From positions 1-32,874 of the forward strand of contig JAFGHX010000269.1 in assembly GCA_016929905.1 (NCBI GenBank): DNA of 32,874 nucleotides, in the 5' to 3' direction. Shown piece by piece: positions 1 through 9,200 of the stretch. This DNA is from Kiritimatiellia bacterium (GTDB taxonomy: Bacteria; Verrucomicrobiota; Kiritimatiellia; JAFGHX01). The position numbers and the translations under genes are program-made. A model generated the notes under the pieces. The model saw only the letters and a program-made list of their open reading frames with translations, had not been told where the DNA came from and made no database searches. Every line of letters begins with the position of its first letter. The first letter of the stretch is position 1.

Positions 1-228
1 CTTTGCGCCCTCTTGCGGCTATCCTCTGCCTTTGCGTGCTTTGCGCCCTTTCGCGGCTATCCTCTGCCTTTGCGTGCTTTGCGCCCTCTTGCGGCTATCC
101 TCTGCCTTTGCGTCCTTTGCGCCCTTTCGCGGCCACCCTCTCCGCCCCTTTGCGTTCCTTGCGCCCTTTCGCGGCCACCCTCTCCGCCCCTTTGCGTTCC
201 TTGCGCCCTTTCGCGGCTATCTTTCGCG
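1..228. repeat. Tandem array of 38-bp and 42-bp CTTTGCG-rich units
   Basis: Five full units and a partial one start at 1, 39, 77, 115, 157 and 199: the first three are spaced 38 bp, the next two 42 bp. Each unit carries a CTTTGCGCCC box, then TTTCGCGG or CTTGCGG, then a second TTTGCGT box. The two 42-bp units are nearly identical to each other and differ from the 38-bp units in the middle segment, so the array grew by at least two local duplications. It starts at the window edge and stops just past the stop codon of the secreted peptidase gene, so it lies in that gene's 3' region. Open frames across it are low-complexity and not credible genes. Function unknown. Confidence 0.85.
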
Positions 229-229
229 G

Positions 230-3200
230 CTATTCCCCCTGCCCCACCCGCACGCGATAGAACAACAGCCCCTCCGCCGCATGCTGGTCGTCGGTGTACA
301 CGTTCTCGGCCGGCGTGGCCACCAGGTTGGAAACGAACGGCGCGAAGCCGGCGCTCAGGTTCGTCGTGACATCCACGCTGTAGACGCGGTTCGACAGGCT
401 CGGCCAGCGCAGGATCACGTAGCCGTCGGCCGGGATCGGGTCCGAATCGGCGATCTCGAACATCGACGCGCCGTTCGTCGGGTCGCTGCCGGCGAGCCAC
501 TCGGCCCAGTTGCTGTAGGTATCGCCGTCGTCGTCGGTTGCGGCATCGGCATTCGTGACGCCGGCGAAATAGAGCGTTTCCCACCAGTCCGGCATCTGGT
601 CGGCGTCGGTATCCTGCTCGAACCGCGTCACGATACACTGCGCCGGCTCGGACAGCTCTCCGAGCGTATCTTCGGCGAAAAAGGTCACGACATAGTCGCC
701 GATCTTGGTGAACGCGTCCCACAGGACTTCGTGCCGGCCGGCGCCCGCGTTCCACATCAGGTTCGTCTGGGGCAGCTCGCCGGCGCCGTCGAAGTCCGGC
801 TCGGTGACGGTGCACCACACGGTGGAGACGCCGTCCATATCCGTGACGTCGGCGGCCCAGAGCGTGAGGCTGTTGGTCGCCTCGTTGAAGGAAGCGTCGG
901 GCATCGGCGTGCCGATCGCCGGGTTTTCATCCCCGGTTATGAACGCCGCGCCGATGTAGCGGGCCTCCGCGATCAGCCCGTCCTGCCCTGCTTCGTTCGG
1001 CACGCCGTCGCCGTCGTCGTCGAGCTGGGCGGTCTGGCGCAGGCGGCCCGACGCGGCCCGCATGCAGGTCCTGGCCGCCTCGAACGCATCGCCGACGGTG
1101 CGCCCATTGAAGACATGGCTCAGAAACACACCGGAGAAGCTGACCTGTCCGTTCACCGCCCACGAACAGTCCTTGTTCGGTTCCGCGCCGGCGATCGTGA
1201 TTCGCTCGCAACCCGCAGGCGGGGTGAGGGCGGGGACGAAGCCGCCGGCACCCGGGAATTCGAGAATGACGATGGCCGGCGCGTTGTTCGACGTCTGAAA
1301 CGCATCGAGCCAGCCGTCCAGCGTGGGCGCGTCGAGCGTCTGGGAGGCGTTCAGCCGCAGATTCGCACCGTCGTTCTCGCCGATCAGGTAGACGGTCAGC
1401 TTGTCGGCCGCGCCCGCCCAGTTTGTCACGGCGGCGGCCAACCCCACCAGCGACGGTGTGGCGTCGACGTCGTTCGTGCCGTCACCGTTCACGTCCTGGT
1501 TCGATTCCGCGCTCATATAGCGAATGCTCTCCCCATCGAACCAGCGTTTCAGGCAGGTGTGGTAGGCGCGATTGGCCATAGCGTTCATGGCCGGCCAGCG
1601 CGCGGCGTTGGTCAGGCCGCCGTTGACGAGCACGACGCGCTCGTCGAAGCCCTGTTGAATCACGTAGCGCTGTTCGGGCAGCGACACGCTGTTCCATTCG
1701 TCGCGTGCGTAGTAGATGACCTTGTAGGCGCCCTGCTCGCTGAACCCGGCATAGCTGGCCGTATACCGGCCGGTTGCCGGCTCGTACGGCAGTGTCAGTT
1801 CCGGGATCGCGTCGATCGGCGCGCCGGGCTCCGGGTCGTGACTGGGCGGCACGACGTGGCACCACACGCGCGTGATCGGATGTTGGGAGGTGACATCGTC
1901 ACCCCACAACGTGGCGGTCGTCTCGCCGCTGAGCAACTGATTCCCGCATACAGTTCCGATACGCGGGATCTCCTTCGCCGCAATGAACGTGGCACCCAGA
2001 TACAAGCCGGTCCCGAGCCCGCCGCCGCCGTTGTCGTAGTAGACGGGCGCCTGGTACAGCCCCATGGCGTTGGCGGCCATGGCATACGCGTCGGCCACGT
2101 CGTCGGCCAGCAGCACGCCGTTGAGAAACGCGTCGGAAAAGCTCACCAGCCCGCCCGCCACGAAGTAGGCCGGCCCGTTCGTGCCGCAGGAGGCCATCAC
2201 GATCCGGTCCGCCGGGCCCGGATAGGCCAGTTCGTCCAACAGGCTCCCGGCATAGCAGCAGTCGATCAGCACGATCACGCGTGTTCCGTACGCGTCCTGC
2301 AAGCTGTCCAGCCAGCCGTCGAGATCCGCGGCCGGCAGCGTGTCGGAGGCGTTCAGCCGGAACTGACCGTTTCCGGCCGAATCCGTGCCGTGGTCGACCA
2401 GATAGACGAACAGATTGCTCGTGCCGTTCGCCCAGTTGGTGAAGGTGAGTTCCGCATTCGCATAGGTGGTCTCCAGGTCGATATCGTCGGCGATACCGTC
2501 CCCGTCCACATCCTGCTCGAGTTCCGGGCTCAGGTAGTGGATGTTCGGCTTCGAGTACCCGCGATAAAGCAAGGTATTGTACGCGGCGTCGGCCAGGTAG
2601 TCGGAATTCGGCCAGAGCGGATCGTCGGCGCTCTTGCGGCCTGCCAGGACGACGGCCTTGCCGGCGGCGGCGATGTCGGCGGTACCGATCACGTTCACAT
2701 TCGCGCGACCCACCCGATCCTCGGCGTCCCAGGCCTCGATCACGTCGATACAGGCCGAGGTCACTCCGGCCTGGTACACGACACTGGTTCCGTCCAGCAC
2801 GGTGAGCGAGCCGCCGCTCGGATTCGTGACGAACGCCCACGCCACGTCGCCGGTACTGCCCACGGCATAGAAGGTGTTGCTGTATCCCGAGACCAGCGTC
2901 TGATGCGGCGGCCGGATCTCCAGCGCGGGGGAAAGCCAGGTTGCCGGGTTCGGCACGGCTGTGGCGCGCCCCTCGTTCGGCGTCCAGAATCCGGTCAGGT
3001 CCTCGTCCGAGACGGTACCGTCCAGGTTGAAGTCCGCGCGATGGTAGCCGGTCAGGTTCGTCTGGCTCGCGTGGATCAGCGCATCCACGGCCAGCACGGC
3101 GCCGTCCCCGTCGGCGTCGCCGGCGATCATGCCCCAAATGCCCGGTTCGACTTCCACGACGGAAGCGGCGCCGCCATAGGCCTGACCGGCCCCCGTCGTG

Positions 3201-5956
3201 AAATCGTAGGCGGTCGTCTCGTTGGTGAACGGCACCGCAGCCGCTGACATGAGCGCGGCATGGTTGCGGTGCGCCAACCGCACGTAGTACGAGCCGGCCG
3301 CCACTTCGACGGCCGCTCCGGCGCTTCCGTCATCCGCGATCACGTTGCCGTCGGTATCCAGGAACGCGCTGCGCGAGACGACCGGCGCGTTGCTCGGCGC
3401 GTCCAGCAGCTGCACCAGCACCCAGTCGGTTGCGTTGGAGGGCGCCGCCGTCACCTCGCGCCGGTCATCGGCATACGGCGACGTCAAAGGAATCAGGCTG
3501 TTCGTATACAAGGCGCATGTCATGGCATGCGTGGTATCGTTGTACGGCCCCTGGAGAAAGGCGTGAAGCTGCGCGATGAGCCGCACTTCGTACGCGCCCA
3601 TGTCCGCCGTGCCGTTGAAGATCCGCGCGTTGCCGTCCAGGTCGGCCGCGCCGAACATCCACGCCAGGTTCGCCCCGGCATCGACGCACGGCGAGTCGGG
3701 GCGCAGCCGGTAGTTGCCGCCCAGCTCATTCACGAACTGCGGGTTATTCGTGACGTTTCCGTCGCCGCCGACCAGGGGCACGGTACACGAATAGACGAAC
3801 GAAATGCCGTCGCCCGACGAGTCCCAGTTCTCGGAGTCCGGGTCGCCGGAATTCGAGTAGATGACGCTGTTGCGGACCGTCCCGCCCCAGCGGCAGCACA
3901 CGCCGCCGCCCGCGCCGGCCTCGTTGTCGATGATCGTGCAATTCTCGATCGTGCCGCCCCCGTCACAGTAGACACCACCGCCGTCGTTCCACGCCTGGTT
4001 CCCGCTCAGCACGCAGTTGCGGATCATGCCGCCGTAGGCGCAGTACACGCCGGCCCCGCCCCAGGAGCCGGCCGACACGTTGTTGCGGATCACACAGTTC
4101 AGGATGGTGCCGCCCCCGTCGCAGTAGACGCCGCCGCCCTCGTCGCCTTCGTTGTTGTTGAGGGTGCAGTCCACCACCGTGCCGCCGCCCGCACAGTACA
4201 CGCCGGCCCCGTTGCCGCTGGCATCGTTGTCGCGGATCGTGCAGTTGGTCACCGTCCCGCCCCCGTTCAGATAGACGCCCGGCCCGCTGAAGGCGGTGCC
4301 GCGCATGATCGTGAAGCCGTCCACGACGGCGTCGGCGTGGTCCAGATAGAGGCAGCGCGTGACGTAATTGCCGTGGATCGTGGTCTGATCCGGCCCGTTC
4401 ACGCTGCGGACCGTAACGCCGCGCGAAACGGCAAGCTGGGCGGCGAGATTGTAGGTGCCGTTCGTCACGAGGACCGTCTCCCCATCGAACGCAATATCGA
4501 GCGCGGCCTGGATGTTCGTGAACGCGTCGGCCCAGGACGATCCGTCGTTCTGCCCGCTCGCGCCGAGATCCACATAGAAAACCGGCCCGCCGAACTTGAA
4601 GTTCGCCGTGACCGTCCTGGCCCGGTCCATCGTGAGGGTGAGCGGGTTGTTGGTCTCGCTCCCGCCGGGCACATCGCCGGCCCAGTCCCAGAACCGGAAC
4701 CCGTTCGTGCCGGCGGCACTGATGGTCACGCTCGCCCCGTTCGAGTACCAGCCGTCGCCGGTATCCACGCTGCCGTTCGGGCCGGCCTCGGTGTCGAGCA
4801 GATACTCCGGCTCCCATTGCCAGGTCAGCGTCGAGTCGGTCGTCATCGTGACCTCCACGCTGGTTCCCGTGCCACTGCCGGTGATGCTGCCGGTCCCGGA
4901 CCACCCGGTGCAGACATGCTGCGTGCCGCCCAGCGTGTCCGCCGGGCTCGTCACGAAATTGGTAAAGGAGAACGGGACCTCAACGTCGTTCGTGCCGTAC
5001 CCGAACGCTGCCGGGAAGCCGGACGGACTGCCGTGCGGCTCGGGATCGCCGGTCACCACCAACGTCCGTTCCGCCCAGCCGAACTCCTGGATGTTCGTCT
5101 GGCCGTCGGAGGACCGCAGGATGTACCACATGGCGTTCGTGCGGCAGAACAACGCGCAATCCGCTCTGCCGTCGCCGTCGTAGTCGGCGGGGGCGGGCTC
5201 GGTGTTCGGCCAGCCGAAGAGAAGGGAGTTCGTCTGTTCGACCGCCGACTCGAAGATGTGCCACGTGTCGCCGGACGCCGAGTACACGGCCACGTCGGCC
5301 TTTCCGTCGCCGTCATAGTCGGCAGGCACGGGTTCGGGATCCGGCCAACTGAACGGGACGATATTCGTCGCGCCCGTCGAAGACTCGATGACGTGCCACG
5401 TGCCGCTGGCCGCGGAGTACACCGCGATGTCCGCGTTCGTGTCGCCATCGTAGTCGGCAGGCACCGGAATCGGCTGGTCCGCCCCGAACGTCACAGTCTG
5501 GAATCCGTCTCGGCTCCGCATCAGGTACCAAGTCTCTGCCGCGCCGTGGAAGACCGCCGTGTCGTCGAGGCCGTCCCCATCGTAGTCTTCGGGAATCGGT
5601 TCCGTCTCAGACCAGCCAAACTGGACGGTCTGGTAGCCGTTGGAAGACTGAAGCATATACCACGTGCCGCTTGCGGCGTCGTACACACCCAAGTCTGTCC
5701 GGCCGTCCCCGTCGTAGTCTTTCGGGACATGCAGCTCCCCTGTCAAAGGGGTGTCGGGAAAAGCGGTCAGGTTCGTGGCGCCAGTGGATGATTCAAGGAT
5801 CATCCATTCCTGTCTCAGCTCGGAATACACGGCCAGATCGGCCTGCCCGTCGCCGTCGTAATCGCCGGGTGCCGGCTCAGCGGCAACGGTGCTGGAGATG
5901 GCGATGGGGAGACAGAGCAGGAACAGCACAAGGTCGGGCACGAGTCTGTGTTTCAT
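230..5956 (-). CDS. Giant secreted protein: FG-GAP-like repeats, beta-helix, dockerin-like pair, tandem C13 (legumain-like) peptidase domains
   Basis: Predicted exported protein of 1908 aa. The start at 5956 is chosen because it opens a signal peptide (MKHRLVPDLVLFLLCLPI...) behind a GAGGGA ribosome site. Order (approximate residues): six ~45-aa DYDGDG repeats (28-300), resembling calcium-binding FG-GAP/VCBS blades; a repeat-type linker domain (300-455); a right-handed beta-helix with many GGGT.NC turns (460-790); a dockerin-like DADGDG...DFNLDG pair (945-989); first C13-type domain (1100-1330) with VDHG (His1189) and DCCYAGS (Cys1234), the expected clan CD dyad; second C13-type domain (1440-1675) in which these positions read IGENDG and EFPGAG, so it is probably inactive; a DxDxDG motif (~1810); and a C-terminal domain ending FYRVRV. 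The family call rests on remembered C13 motifs. Substrate unknown. A terminator-like hairpin upstream suggests its own transcription unit. Confidence 0.85.
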   Translation of the reverse strand: MKHRLVPDLVLFLLCLPIAISSTVAAEPAPGDYDGDGQADLAVYSELRQEWMILESSTGATNLTAFPDTPLTGELHVPKDYDGDGRTDLGVYDAASGTWYMLQSSNGYQTVQFGWSETEPIPEDYDGDGLDDTAVFHGAAETWYLMRSRDGFQTVTFGADQPIPVPADYDGDTNADIAVYSAASGTWHVIESSTGATNIVPFSWPDPEPVPADYDGDGKADVAVYSASGDTWHIFESAVEQTNSLLFGWPNTEPAPADYDGDGRADCALFCRTNAMWYILRSSDGQTNIQEFGWAERTLVVTGDPEPHGSPSGFPAAFGYGTNDVEVPFSFTNFVTSPADTLGGTQHVCTGWSGTGSITGSGTGTSVEVTMTTDSTLTWQWEPEYLLDTEAGPNGSVDTGDGWYSNGASVTISAAGTNGFRFWDWAGDVPGGSETNNPLTLTMDRARTVTANFKFGGPVFYVDLGASGQNDGSSWADAFTNIQAALDIAFDGETVLVTNGTYNLAAQLAVSRGVTVRSVNGPDQTTIHGNYVTRCLYLDHADAVVDGFTIMRGTAFSGPGVYLNGGGTVTNCTIRDNDASGNGAGVYCAGGGTVVDCTLNNNEGDEGGGVYCDGGGTILNCVIRNNVSAGSWGGAGVYCAYGGMIRNCVLSGNQAWNDGGGVYCDGGGTIENCTIIDNEAGAGGGVCCRWGGTVRNSVIYSNSGDPDSENWDSSGDGISFVYSCTVPLVGGDGNVTNNPQFVNELGGNYRLRPDSPCVDAGANLAWMFGAADLDGNARIFNGTADMGAYEVRLIAQLHAFLQGPYNDTTHAMTCALYTNSLIPLTSPYADDRREVTAAPSNATDWVLVQLLDAPSNAPVVSRSAFLDTDGNVIADDGSAGAAVEVAAGSYYVRLAHRNHAALMSAAAVPFTNETTAYDFTTGAGQAYGGAASVVEVEPGIWGMIAGDADGDGAVLAVDALIHASQTNLTGYHRADFNLDGTVSDEDLTGFWTPNEGRATAVPNPATWLSPALEIRPPHQTLVSGYSNTFYAVGSTGDVAWAFVTNPSGGSLTVLDGTSVVYQAGVTSACIDVIEAWDAEDRVGRANVNVIGTADIAAAGKAVVLAGRKSADDPLWPNSDYLADAAYNTLLYRGYSKPNIHYLSPELEQDVDGDGIADDIDLETTYANAELTFTNWANGTSNLFVYLVDHGTDSAGNGQFRLNASDTLPAADLDGWLDSLQDAYGTRVIVLIDCCYAGSLLDELAYPGPADRIVMASCGTNGPAYFVAGGLVSFSDAFLNGVLLADDVADAYAMAANAMGLYQAPVYYDNGGGGLGTGLYLGATFIAAKEIPRIGTVCGNQLLSGETTATLWGDDVTSQHPITRVWCHVVPPSHDPEPGAPIDAIPELTLPYEPATGRYTASYAGFSEQGAYKVIYYARDEWNSVSLPEQRYVIQQGFDERVVLVNGGLTNAARWPAMNAMANRAYHTCLKRWFDGESIRYMSAESNQDVNGDGTNDVDATPSLVGLAAAVTNWAGAADKLTVYLIGENDGANLRLNASQTLDAPTLDGWLDAFQTSNNAPAIVILEFPGAGGFVPALTPPAGCERITIAGAEPNKDCSWAVNGQVSFSGVFLSHVFNGRTVGDAFEAARTCMRAASGRLRQTAQLDDDGDGVPNEAGQDGLIAEARYIGAAFITGDENPAIGTPMPDASFNEATNSLTLWAADVTDMDGVSTVWCTVTEPDFDGAGELPQTNLMWNAGAGRHEVLWDAFTKIGDYVVTFFAEDTLGELSEPAQCIVTRFEQDTDADQMPDWWETLYFAGVTNADAATDDDGDTYSNWAEWLAGSDPTNGASMFEIADSDPIPADGYVILRWPSLSNRVYSVDVTTNLSAGFAPFVSNLVATPAENVYTDDQHAAEGLLFYRVRVGQGE

Positions 5957-6028
5957 GAGGTCATTTCCCTCGTTGTCAACGCTCCAGTCGAAAGCCATTA
6001 CAGTTTAGGGTTGCCTGCATGGCCCAAA

Positions 6029-6145
6029 TGGAGGGCGAGGCTGTGCCGAGCCGCGGTCTTGAGACGGCCTCAGGACGCTCGCCCTCCACCGGATTCATCC
6101 GAGAGGTCCCGGGCGGTGCTGGAGGGCGAGCGTCCTCGCGAGCCG
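6029..6145. repeat. Dispersed palindromic GGAGGGCGAGCG repeat, locus A
   Basis: Three related segments lie in the gap between the two giant genes: a diverged direct segment at 6029-6053, an inverted segment at 6065-6088 ending CGCTCGCCCTCCA, and a direct segment at 6120-6145 beginning TGGAGGGCGAGCGTCCTCG. The core recurs at 17238-17300 and 23113-23184. No transposase is nearby, so this looks like a REP/MITE-like non-autonomous element; that class is an inference. Confidence 0.75.
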
Positions 6146-6198
6146 CGTCCGCAGGACCCCGCATCCAGGACCTCGCCGCCCGCCCCCGGACGACACAA

Positions 6199-6232
6199 GG
6201 GGCGCGCGGCGACATCGGTCGCCGCGCGCCCC
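6199..6232 (-). terminator. Strong hairpin terminator downstream of the vWA-PKD gene
   Basis: A perfect 15-bp GC-rich stem (GGGGCGCGCGGCGAC and its complement) encloses an ATCG tetraloop. On the minus strand it lies 46 nt after the stop at 6279 and is followed by TTGTGT, a weak U-tract. It would also work on the plus strand (GTTCTTTC follows), but no plus-strand gene reads into it. With the palindromic repeat it fills most of the 322-bp gap. Confidence 0.7.
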
Positions 6233-6278
6233 GTTCTTTCATCTAACCGCGGATGCGTCAGCCCCCGCAGGCTCCGCG

Positions 6279-9200
6279 TTATGGTCTGGTTACGCCGGTC
6301 GAGTAGAAGCAGTTCGGCCGGGCGCTGGGATCGTTGGTGACGGTCAGCGTGATCTCGCCGCCCGTGCCGGTCCTGTCGAGATTCACCTTCTGCCAGTTCC
6401 CTTCGACGAGGTTCGTGCACCACCACACGTCGTAGACGCGGTCGGTGAGCGTGTTGTCGACGGTGAACTGCCAGCCGTCGAACCCGATCTTGTCGATGCC
6501 GGGCAGGAACGCGGAGCCGGGGTCTTTCGGGCGCGAGCCAATGATGAATTCTTGTTCATTGTTATAGCCGTCGGCGTCGGGATCGGCAGCCTCGCCGCAG
6601 ATGTTCGTGTCGGCCAGGTCGGCCCCCACGAAGTTGTTGGTGGCCCACTCGCCGAAGGTCTGCGGCGATTCCGGCTCGGTGACGTCGAGCACGACCCGGC
6701 CGCTGCCGATCACATTGACCGTGCGTTCAATCTCGCGGCCGTCCTCGAGCGTGACGACGATGACCTGCTCGCCGTACGGCACGCCGTTGAGCTGCGCGAT
6801 ACCGCCCGCGTCGGTGAGGACCGTGCCGGTCCCGGTGTCGCTCGTGCCGTAGCCGTCCGGCTTCGGGCCGCTCATCAGCGACCCGAGCCCGCCGACCGAG
6901 ACCCCGGCGCTCTGGATCTGCTGATTGTTGGCCGTGATCAGCACCACGTCCATCGACGGGCCCGCCCCGAGCAGCGGCAGCACCCGGTTCTCGAGCTTGG
7001 TCTGGCCGGCGGCCAGTTCGAAGACGCCGTTCGGCCCCTGATCGAGCAACTGGCTGCGGAACCCTTCACGCCGGATGATACCATAGTACCGGCCGGCGGG
7101 CAGTCCGTCGATCCGGAAATAGCCGTCGCCGTCGGTAAAGGTGGTGGCCACGCCGGCGAGCATGACCTCCGCGTGCGGGACCGGGCACTGGATATCCTCG
7201 CCGCCCACGCTGCACACGGCGGTGATCTGGCCTTCGACCGTTGCGAGTTCGTCCGCTTTAGTCGAGGCGGGCACCAACCCGAACTCGATGTACTGCGGGT
7301 TCTGATAGATGTCCTTGTTCACCATCTGCGCCTGGTAGCCCTCCTTGAACAGGACAATCCACTGCGAGCCCTCCGGGATGGAGGTGAGCCGGTAGTTGCC
7401 CTGCGCGTCGGTGGAGGTCCGGAACATCTCGGAGAAGTTGCCGGGCGCGACCAGGATCCGCGCGTTCTCGAGCGGGGCCTGCGTATTGGCGTCGCATATC
7501 CGCCCGTAGAGGGCGACCTCGTCGCGCGGCATGTTGACGGGATGTTCCCGCATGGCCGCGCTGTAGTTCACGAACCGGCGCACGGGCCCGTACTGGTTGT
7601 ATCCGGTCCCTGCCAACGGCTGAGTGACGAGCCAATACGAACCGGTCGTCAGCGTCTCGAAGAAGAAATCTCCGATCCAGACATCGTCGTGCGTGTTGTG
7701 CGACTGCACTTGCTCGACGATCCCGTCCGCATCCCAGCTCATCGCCTTCTGGTAGTCGGTATAGACCCGCACCTCCGCGCTGTACAGGCCGTACAGACCG
7801 TCCGACGGCGATGTGTGTACGCTGCCCGAGAGGCCTGGCGCGAACACAGTGACCGCAGCGGTGTTTTCGCTGATCCGGCTGTTGCGGACCTGCAGGGTGA
7901 AGATGTAGATGCCGGGCCGCGAGAACCCGCTCACCTCCACCTGGTTTGTGAGCAGCTCCGACGCCGCCCCCGGCAAGACACCCGACTTCGGGTTGTCCGG
8001 GCTCTCCCTCCACATGTAGATCAGCTCGTCGCCGACCGACGGCGAGGCGTCGAGCACGACGTTGGCGAGCATGTTCGTAACGAAGATGAACGGCTCGGCC
8101 ACGCGCGCTTCCGGCACCATCGGGCCCGGCTTCTGCGGCTCGACCCACGAGAGCGTCCGCGACAACTCCACGTCGAGCTGAAGGCTGTTCAGCACGTGCA
8201 ACGGGAACTTCCGGGTCTGGTAATTTGGCGCCGAGACCTTGAAGCTGCGGTTACTGCCCGTGGGCACGTCGCGGATCTCGTAGTAGCCGCACCAGTCGGT
8301 CACGTCCGTGTACGGCATACGGTCCGGGGTCAGTTCGATCCCGATCGTCGCCTTCGGGATGGGCTTGTGGCTGATCGCGTCGGTGATCATGCCGAGCACG
8401 ATCGTGCCTTTCGCCGAAATCGGCACATCGAGCACCCGCGTGCCGGGCTTGACCTGCACGGACGGGTATCGCACATCCTCGTAGCCCGTTTTCTTCACCT
8501 GCATGATGTAGGTCCCGCACGCGATGGTCTGGAACGCGTAGTTGCCCTCCGCGTCCGTCCACTGCTCGCCCGTTTCGCCCAGCAGCACGCGCGCGTTCGG
8601 GATCGGGAACTCGGTCCCGATCAGCACGACCTTGCCGGTCAGCGAGCCGTACTCGACCAGCGGCTGCATGTGCATCACGATATTGGTCGTCTCCTCGTCG
8701 ATGCACAGGTCGCGCACTTCCGGCTGATAGCCCGTGGCCAGCAACTGCATCAACCACGAGCCCTTTTCCACGTTGCTCAGGTGCCAGTAACCGCTCAGGT
8801 CCGTATCGCAGGCGTAGACAGAACCGCCGATGGCCGGGATGATCGAAACGTTGGCCATGTTGATCGGGTTGTTGTTCGTGTCGTAGATGTAGCCCTGCAG
8901 ATCGGACAGAATCCCGCGCCCGAGCAGGAAGTCGAGCCCGTTCTCGTCGAAGTTCGGGTTCGGCAGGATCTGGACCTGCTGCACGGTCGAGGTCTCGAAC
9001 CCGCCCCGATGCACCTTCATCCAGTAGCTCTGCCCGAGATTCGTCTCGGCCGGCCGCAGGTGATCGAGGATATAGCGCCCGCGCGAGTCGGTGATGGTGA
9101 GGTCGTAGATGTTCGTGTCGCTCGCCGCGTCCGTCGAACTGGTATAGGCGCAAACGTAGGCGTCCGGTACGCGCACGGTATCCGTCGGCGCGAAGTTCAC

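Noticed and set aside
1..228. CRISPR array
   Set aside because: Units are contiguous and similar throughout; there are no unique spacers between conserved repeats.
32..5791. Two long plus-strand frames (32-3247 and 3260-5791) opposite the peptidase gene
   Set aside because: Same mirrored-frame effect; no ribosome site, no recognisable domain, and the first begins inside the tandem repeat.
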